Source: Taklimakanibacter sp050246735
Lineage (GTDB): Bacteria; Pseudomonadota; Alphaproteobacteria; Rhizobiales; Aestuariivirgaceae
Assembly: GCA_050246735.1 (NCBI GenBank)
Contig: JBFWVM010000006.1
Coordinates: forward strand, 124,001-188,000
Length of the DNA stretch: 64,000 bases
Direction of reading: 5' to 3'
In this document: positions 59,741-64,000 of the stretch, in pieces
How the letters are laid out: each line of letters starts with the position of its first letter
How positions within the stretch are numbered: position 1 is the first letter of the stretch
Made by a program: the position numbers and the translations under genes
Notes under the pieces: model-generated
What the model saw: only the letters and a program-made list of their open reading frames with translations
Told to the model about the DNA's origin: nothing
Database searches by the model: none

Positions 59741-60510
59741 ATGCCCACCTCGTACTTGCCGCCGCCGAAATAAGCCTCGACGACGCGCTCGTCACGGCGC
59801 AGCTCATCGATCGTGCCGCGCGTGAGGATCGAGCCTTGCGCCATGACGATGACGTCGGCGCACAGGCGCGACACATAGTCGAGATCGTGCTCGATGAGGC
59901 AGAAGGTGTAGCCGCGCTCGGCATTGAGCCGCCTGATCTTCTCGGCGATCCTGGCGAGGAGCGTGCGGTTGATGCCGGCGCCGATCTCGTCGAGCAGGAT
60001 GAGACGGGGCTCGCGCATCAGGCTGCGGCCGAGCTCGAGGAGCTTCTTCTGGCCGCCCGACAGATTGCCGGCCTTCTCGTTGCGGACCTGGGCAAGCTCG
60101 AGGAAGTCGAGCGTGTCGCGGGCGCGCTCATAAAGGGCGCGCTCCTCGCCCAGGAACAGCCCGCGGCGCAGGATGGCGTTGAAGGCGCTCTCGCCCCGGC
60201 TCGAATCGCCCGCAACCATCAGGTTCTCGAGCACGGTCAGGGCGCCGAATTCATGCGGGATCTGAAAAGTCCGGGCGAGGCCCAGGCGGGCCCGCTCATG
60301 CGGGGCGAGGCGGGTGATATCCCGGCCTTCCAGAAGCACGCGGCCGGAGGTGGGGAACAGGCGGCCGGCGATGATATTGAAAAGCGTCGTCTTGCCGGCG
60401 CCGTTGGGCCCGATGAGGCCGGTGATCCCGCCCTTGCCCACGGCAAAGCTCACATTGTCGACGGCGGCCAGGCCGCCGAAGCGCATGACGATGTTTTCGA
60501 GCGTGATCAC
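59737..60510 (-). CDS. livG: ABC transporter ATPase (LivG)
   Basis: A 257-residue ATPase. Walker A GPNGAGKTT, Q-loop region ARTFQIPHEFGALTVLENLM, signature LSGGQKKLLELGRSL, Walker B LILLDEI and H-loop FCLIEHDLDYV are present. LivG differs from LivF in the long insert before the signature (RRGLFLGEERALYERARDTL). The hairpin at 60527-60566 separates it from the binding-protein gene. Confidence 0.93.
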   Translation of the reverse strand: MITLENIVMRFGGLAAVDNVSFAVGKGGITGLIGPNGAGKTTLFNIIAGRLFPTSGRVLLEGRDITRLAPHERARLGLARTFQIPHEFGALTVLENLMVAGDSSRGESAFNAILRRGLFLGEERALYERARDTLDFLELAQVRNEKAGNLSGGQKKLLELGRSLMREPRLILLDEIGAGINRTLLARIAEKIRRLNAERGYTFCLIEHDLDYVSRLCADVIVMAQGSILTRGTIDELRRDERVVEAYFGGGKYEVGM

Positions 60511-60526
60511 GGGTCGGCTCGCGAGA

Positions 60527-60566
60527 CGGGCAAGAGGCCTCCGGCCGAAGCCGGGCCTCTCGCCCG
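60527..60566 (-). terminator. Hairpin between binding-protein and LivG genes
   Basis: CGGGCAAGAGGCC (60527-60539) and GGCCTCTCGCCCG (60554-60566) pair at 12 of 13 positions. No T-tract follows, so it may act as an mRNA-stabilising or attenuating structure rather than a full terminator, favouring binding-protein expression. Confidence 0.55.
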
Positions 60567-60575
60567 TCGATGGCC

Positions 60576-61778
60576 TTACTGGAAGACGGCGACCCGCTTG
60601 TAGGTCTCGCCATCGACGATGTACTTGCCGATATAGCCCGTCACATCGCCATTGGCGTCGAACTCATAGGAACCGCCGGCTCCTTCGTAGTTGATGTCCT
60701 TGCCGGCCTTGATCAGGTCCTTGGCCTTGGCCCATTCGCCGGGGCCGATGACCTCGCCGGGGGCCGTCGCCACGTCGCGCAGCGCCTGGCTCATCCTGGC
60801 CCTGTCGGCCGAGCCCGCCTTCTCGACCGCGAGTGCGGCGAGGAAGGTCGCGTCATAGGTCTGGTCGACGAAGGGCTTGTCGGCACCTTCCTTGTATTCG
60901 GCGTTGAAGGCCTCATGCAGCTTCGCCGATGCCTCGTTCTTGTCGGGCGAGGTGGGCGCCGAGAAGAAGGAGTCCTTCAGAGCGTCGGCGCCGACCTCCT
61001 TGATGAGCTCGTCGTCGCGCAGGCCGTCGGTGCCGATGAAGCGGGTGAAGAAGCCGCCCTCGATCGCCTGCTTGACGATCTTGGCCCCCGAGCCCGAGGC
61101 ATAGGCGATGACGACGAGCGCTTCCGGACCGTTATTGGCGAGCGTCGCGATCTCGGAGCGGTAGGAGTTCTTCTTGTCCTCGTGCTTCTCGAAGGCGGTG
61201 ACCTCGCCGCCCGCCTTCCTGAAGGCGGCATTGAAGGTGTTGGCGATGCCCACGCCATAGTCGTTGTTCACATAGGTGATGGCCACCTTCTTGATGCCTT
61301 CCTCGAGCACGATCCTGGCCAGCACGTCGCCCTGGTAGTTGTCGCTGGGCACCAGCCGGAAGAGGTGGTCGCCGTCCTTCATGTCGGTCATCGACGGCGA
61401 GGTGGCGGTGGGCGAAATCTGCACGACGCCCGCCGGGATGGTGACCGCGCTCGCCGCGGCGATGGTCGAGCCCGAGGCGAGGGCGCCCATGATGATCGGC
61501 ACGTTCTCGACATTGACGAGCTTGGTGGCCGCGTCGACGGCGGCCTGCGAAGCGGCCTGGCTGTCGCCGACCACGAGGACCGCCTTGCCGTCGAGGAGGC
61601 CGCCGCCGTCATTGACATGCTTGATGGCGAAATTCGCCGAATTCATCAGAGGCGGAATGAAGCTCGCCAAAGGGCCGGTCACGTCCATCAGCGCGCCGAT
61701 CTTGGTGTCGGCGGCATGCGCCATGCCGCCGGCGGCGAGCAGGCCCGCAAGCGCCGCCGCCACAACCGATTTCCTCAT
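60576..61778 (-). CDS. livK: Periplasmic binding protein of the Liv-type importer
   Basis: A 400-residue protein with signal peptide (VVAAALAGLLAAGGMAHAAD, cleavage near AHA-AD at about 22). Peripla_BP_6 features include TKIGALMDVTGPLASFIPPL, VVGDSQAASQAAVDAATKLV, ISPTATSPSMTDMKDGDHLF and FVDQTYDATFLAALAVEKAG. The SD GGGAGGAG precedes the ATG at 61778. It fits amino-acid or amide ligands; the adjacent aminotransferase and LLM genes suggest a nitrogen-containing substrate. Confidence 0.88.
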   Translation of the reverse strand: MRKSVVAAALAGLLAAGGMAHAADTKIGALMDVTGPLASFIPPLMNSANFAIKHVNDGGGLLDGKAVLVVGDSQAASQAAVDAATKLVNVENVPIIMGALASGSTIAAASAVTIPAGVVQISPTATSPSMTDMKDGDHLFRLVPSDNYQGDVLARIVLEEGIKKVAITYVNNDYGVGIANTFNAAFRKAGGEVTAFEKHEDKKNSYRSEIATLANNGPEALVVIAYASGSGAKIVKQAIEGGFFTRFIGTDGLRDDELIKEVGADALKDSFFSAPTSPDKNEASAKLHEAFNAEYKEGADKPFVDQTYDATFLAALAVEKAGSADRARMSQALRDVATAPGEVIGPGEWAKAKDLIKAGKDINYEGAGGSYEFDANGDVTGYIGKYIVDGETYKRVAVFQ

Positions 61779-61826
61779 GTTACTCCTCCCTGGTTATAGG
61801 CCGTCCATACTACGTCTTCCCACACT

Positions 61827-61853
61827 GAAGCGCGACGGCTTTCGTCGCGCTTC
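61827..61853. terminator. Perfect 11-bp hairpin upstream of the binding-protein gene
   Basis: GAAGCGCGACG (61827-61837) and CGTCGCGCTTC (61843-61853) flank a 5-base loop. A T-rich run (GTGTCTTTG) follows only on the forward strand. It lies between the aminotransferase stop and the binding-protein start, and may separate the two transcription units. Confidence 0.5.
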
Positions 61854-61865
61854 GTGTCTTTGCCT

Positions 61866-61914
61866 GCGCATGATCTTGCCGGAAAGCCGGCGTCCACCTT
61901 TCCGGATCATGCGC
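61866..61914. repeat. GCATGATC...GATCATGC palindromic repeat
   Basis: Outer arms GCGCATGATC (61866-61875) and GATCATGCGC (61905-61914) and inner arms CCGGAAAG (61879-61886) and CTTTCCGG (61898-61905) form a near-perfect hairpin around GCGTCCAC. This form, with the TTTCCGGATCATGC end, is a common dispersed repeat in Hyphomicrobiales genomes (general knowledge); only one copy is in this window. Confidence 0.65.
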
Positions 61915-61920
61915 CCAGCC

Positions 61921-63036
61921 TCAAGGCTCATTCAGGAATCCCTCCAGCAGCCCGAGCAGGCGCTCGTTCTCGGCGCGGCGGCCGAGACCGATGCGGCTCC
62001 AATTGGCGAAGCCCGGTTCGCCCACCGGACGCAGCCATATGCCTTCCTCGCGCATGGCGAGATCGATGAAATTCGCCGCGGATCGCGCATCCTCGTCGGG
62101 AAATCGCGTCAGCAGGAAATTGCCGTGGCCGGGCACGAAATGAAGCCCGAGCCGCGTGAGACCGCCGGCCATGAAGGCGCGCTCGGCCGCCGTCCCGGCG
62201 ACCACCCGGTCGACGAAGTCCTGATCGGCGACGGCCGCCGCGGCGGCGGCCTGCGCTATGGCGTCGACGTTGCCGACGCCGCGCAACAGGTTGAGGCCGG
62301 GCGTCATCCACTCCGGCGCCAGCGCCCAGCCGACGCGCAAGGCGGCAAGCCCATAGGCCTTCGAGAAGGTGCGGGTGACGACGACATTGGCCCGCCCGCC
62401 GCCAAGGCGCATCAGGCGGTCAAGGCCGGACTTGTCCATGTATTCGCCATAGGCGAGGTCGAGCACCAGGACGACTTCGGGCGGCAGCCTCCCATGCAGC
62501 CGGACGACCTCGTCGGCGGGAAGCAGCGTGCCGGTCGGATTGTTGGGAAGAGCGAGGAAGACGAGCTTCGTCTTCGGCGTGACGAGCGCCACGAGGCCGT
62601 CGACATCGGTGACGAGATCGCGCTCCGGGGCGCGCCTGAGCCCGGCGCCGAGACGCGCCGCCACCACGGCGAACTGGAAGAAGCCCGACTGCGACATGAT
62701 GATCTCGTCGCCGGCGCGCACGAACATGCGGGCCACGACGTCGAGGAGCTCTTCCGAGCCGTTGCCGCAGACGATGCGTTCCGGATCGAGGGCGAACTGC
62801 CGGCCGATCGCCCGGCGCAGCCCGGCGCTCGAGGGATCGGGATAGCGGTTGAGATCGGCCAGGCGGGCTTGCGCGGCCGCCTGCGCCACGGGCGAGCAGC
62901 CATAGGGGCTTTCATTGATGGCGAGCGAGACGAGCGCCTTGCCTTCAGGCGGCGTGGGCAGGACGAAAGGCAGCCGGCGCGGCGGATTGAAATAGGCCCG
63001 GGGCAGGATGGTCATGGGGAGATGCCGCCTCGCCAA
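61921..63036 (-). CDS. PLP-dependent aminotransferase (class I/II, HisC-like)
   Basis: A 371-residue fold-type I aminotransferase. NESPYGCSP (41-49), GNGSEELLDVVAR (91-103), LPNNPTGTLLPADEV (163-177), the Asp in VLDLAYGEY and the PLP lysine Lys226 in TRTFSKAYGLAALRVGW match histidinol-phosphate-type enzymes. The C-terminal RIGLG carries the carboxylate-binding Arg. The start is most likely TTG 63036, since AAGGAGGG (63050-63043) lies 6 bases upstream; the in-frame ATG 63015 has no such site. As it sits with a transporter and an LLM enzyme, a catabolic role on an imported amine is likely, not histidine biosynthesis. Confidence 0.85.
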   Translation of the reverse strand: MARRHLPMTILPRAYFNPPRRLPFVLPTPPEGKALVSLAINESPYGCSPVAQAAAQARLADLNRYPDPSSAGLRRAIGRQFALDPERIVCGNGSEELLDVVARMFVRAGDEIIMSQSGFFQFAVVAARLGAGLRRAPERDLVTDVDGLVALVTPKTKLVFLALPNNPTGTLLPADEVVRLHGRLPPEVVLVLDLAYGEYMDKSGLDRLMRLGGGRANVVVTRTFSKAYGLAALRVGWALAPEWMTPGLNLLRGVGNVDAIAQAAAAAAVADQDFVDRVVAGTAAERAFMAGGLTRLGLHFVPGHGNFLLTRFPDEDARSAANFIDLAMREEGIWLRPVGEPGFANWSRIGLGRRAENERLLGLLEGFLNEP

Positions 63037-63088
63037 TGTTTTCCCTCCTTGCGGGGGGAGGGAAAAGAAGCCCGAGCCGCTGCCGTCA

Positions 63089-64000
63089 TCATGCGACCCG
63101 CAATCCGGCTTCGCGCATGAGCGGCAACACCTCGTCGATGAAATAGGGCAGCTCGTCGAGATAGTTCACGAAGGACACCGTCGTCCCGGCGAAGCCCGCG
63201 CGATGCATCCTCACCAAGTCGTCGGCGATGCGCCGCGGCGTGCCGATGAGTGGGTAGGTGCCGGCGCCGCCGGCGAAGCGCCGGGCATGGAGCCGGAAGG
63301 TCGCCTCGTCATGGGAGCCGGCGAATTTCTGCTTCTGGCTCATGTGATAGTCGACCGCCCCCTGGTCGGCCTCGGTCACCGCGTAGCGCTCATAATAGGC
63401 CTCGGCCTCGGACTGCGAGGGCCGGCAGACGACATGGGCCGTGGCGAAGACGCCGAGCCTGCGCCCGACCTTGCCGGCGCGCGCCTCGATATCCGCGATG
63501 TGCGACCTGCCGGCGTCGATCTCGGAAAAGGTGGTGAGCAGGAAGTCGCTCGCCCGGGCGGCGAAATCGCGGCCGGGCGGCCCGAATGCGGCGTTGAAGG
63601 TCACCGGCCTCGGGCGCTGCACCGGCCGCGGCCGGCCGGACACGTTCCTGAGCCGGTAATATCTGCCGGCGAAGTCGAAGGGTTCCGTCTCGCCATAGAT
63701 GCGGGTGATCACCTCATGCCATTCGAGCGCCTGGGCATAGCGCTCGGCTTCGATATGGATGCCGAACATCGCGAATTCGTCCGGATTCCAGCCCGCCACG
63801 ATATTGAGCCCGGCGCGGCCGTTGCTCACATGATCGACGGTCGCCAGCGCCTTGGCGGCATAGACGGGATGGATCATCGGCACATGGACGGTCGAGAAGA
63901 TGCCGATCCGGCTGGTGACGGCGGCAAGGGCCGCGGCGAAGGTGAAGGTCTCGAAGGAATGCTCGCGCGAATTGGTGGCGCCGCCGAAGCCCTTCCAGCG
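63089..64000 (-). CDS. LLM class flavin-dependent oxidoreductase, 5' end outside window
   Basis: The reverse frame is open from the window edge to the stop at 63089 (304 residues seen, N-terminus missing). It has the bacterial-luciferase-like patterns: NSREHSFETFTFAAALAAVT, GRAGLNIVAGWNPDEFAMFG, ERYAQALEWHEVITRIYGET and the C-terminal RRIADDLVRMHRAGFAGTTV. These FMNH2-dependent monooxygenases cleave alkanesulfonates, nitrilotriacetate, pyrimidines and similar compounds. It is 52 bases upstream of the aminotransferase start, so the two are probably co-transcribed. Confidence 0.87.
   Translation of the reverse strand, partial: RWKGFGGATNSREHSFETFTFAAALAAVTSRIGIFSTVHVPMIHPVYAAKALATVDHVSNGRAGLNIVAGWNPDEFAMFGIHIEAERYAQALEWHEVITRIYGETEPFDFAGRYYRLRNVSGRPRPVQRPRPVTFNAAFGPPGRDFAARASDFLLTTFSEIDAGRSHIADIEARAGKVGRRLGVFATAHVVCRPSQSEAEAYYERYAVTEADQGAVDYHMSQKQKFAGSHDEATFRLHARRFAGGAGTYPLIGTPRRIADDLVRMHRAGFAGTTVSFVNYLDELPYFIDEVLPLMREAGLRVA

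Noticed and set aside
1..64000. CRISPR arrays, tRNA/rRNA genes, insertion sequences, prophage
   Set aside because: No regularly spaced repeats, no tRNA or rRNA sequence and no transposase, integrase or phage structural gene was recognised on either strand.

Overview
The window is GC-rich DNA from an alphaproteobacterium, most likely of the order Hyphomicrobiales (Rhizobiales). This rests on gene content rather than any marker gene: many CUT1-type and Liv-type ABC importers, GntR/RpiR/LysR/AraC regulators, sugar-acid and inositol-type dehydrogenases, a glycine-rich autotransporter, and the 'GCATGATC...GATCATGC' type palindromic repeat common in that order. No rRNA, tRNA, CRISPR array, insertion sequence or prophage gene was seen.

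Layout. (1) 1-2923: 3' end of a 4-alpha-glucanotransferase, a NudK-like Nudix hydrolase and a Gfo/Idh/MocA oxidoreductase, closely packed. (2) 3.0-9.97 kb: an accessory stretch with a MarR regulator whose promoter lies inside a long inverted repeat, a DUF1398 protein, a low-affinity iron permease, a LysR regulator divergent from a methyltransferase, a second methyltransferase, a TacA/TacT-type toxin-antitoxin pair with an operator-like palindrome, and remnants of a hydrolase-type and a TetR-type gene. (3) 9.97-14.97 kb: a CUT1 sugar importer (binding protein plus two permeases, no ATPase) with an inositol-monophosphatase-family enzyme, divergent from an RpiR regulator. (4) 15.1-23.2 kb: six reverse-strand genes (two epoxide-hydrolase-type enzymes, Ohr, cytochrome P460, an SDR, a serine hydrolase) divergent from a 951-residue winged-helix/ATPase regulator. 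(5) 23.3-29.6 kb: a patatin-family remnant, a frameshifted autotransporter, an AraC regulator divergent from a methyltransferase paralogous to the one in region 2, and a degraded HTH-nucleotidyltransferase pair.

(6) 29.7-40.35 kb: a sugar-acid locus. A reverse operon (sugar-phosphate isomerase/epimerase, enolase-superfamily dehydratase, GntR regulator, D-2-hydroxyacid dehydrogenase) diverges from a complete ABC importer that has two different ATPases and a small extra membrane protein. Two FadR-like palindromes lie in the divergent promoter region. (7) 40.4-49.4 kb: DJ-1/PfpI protein, SDR, FAD-dependent reductase, inositol-2-dehydrogenase-like enzyme, DapA-family lyase/aldolase, GntR regulator and another ATPase-less CUT1 importer. 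(8) 49.5-56.3 kb: a TerB-like protein, an unrecognised exported protein, and a large exported caspase-family protein overlapping a small exported partner. (9) 56.4-64 kb: a reverse Liv-type branched-chain amino-acid/amide importer with an SDR at its 3' end, preceded by a PLP aminotransferase and a flavin-dependent LLM monooxygenase that is cut by the window edge.

Most of the window is scavenging metabolism: import systems are paired with their own regulators and first catabolic enzymes. The parts that look least standard are the asymmetric ATPase pair, the six-gene hydrolase/redox operon and the exported caspase operon.
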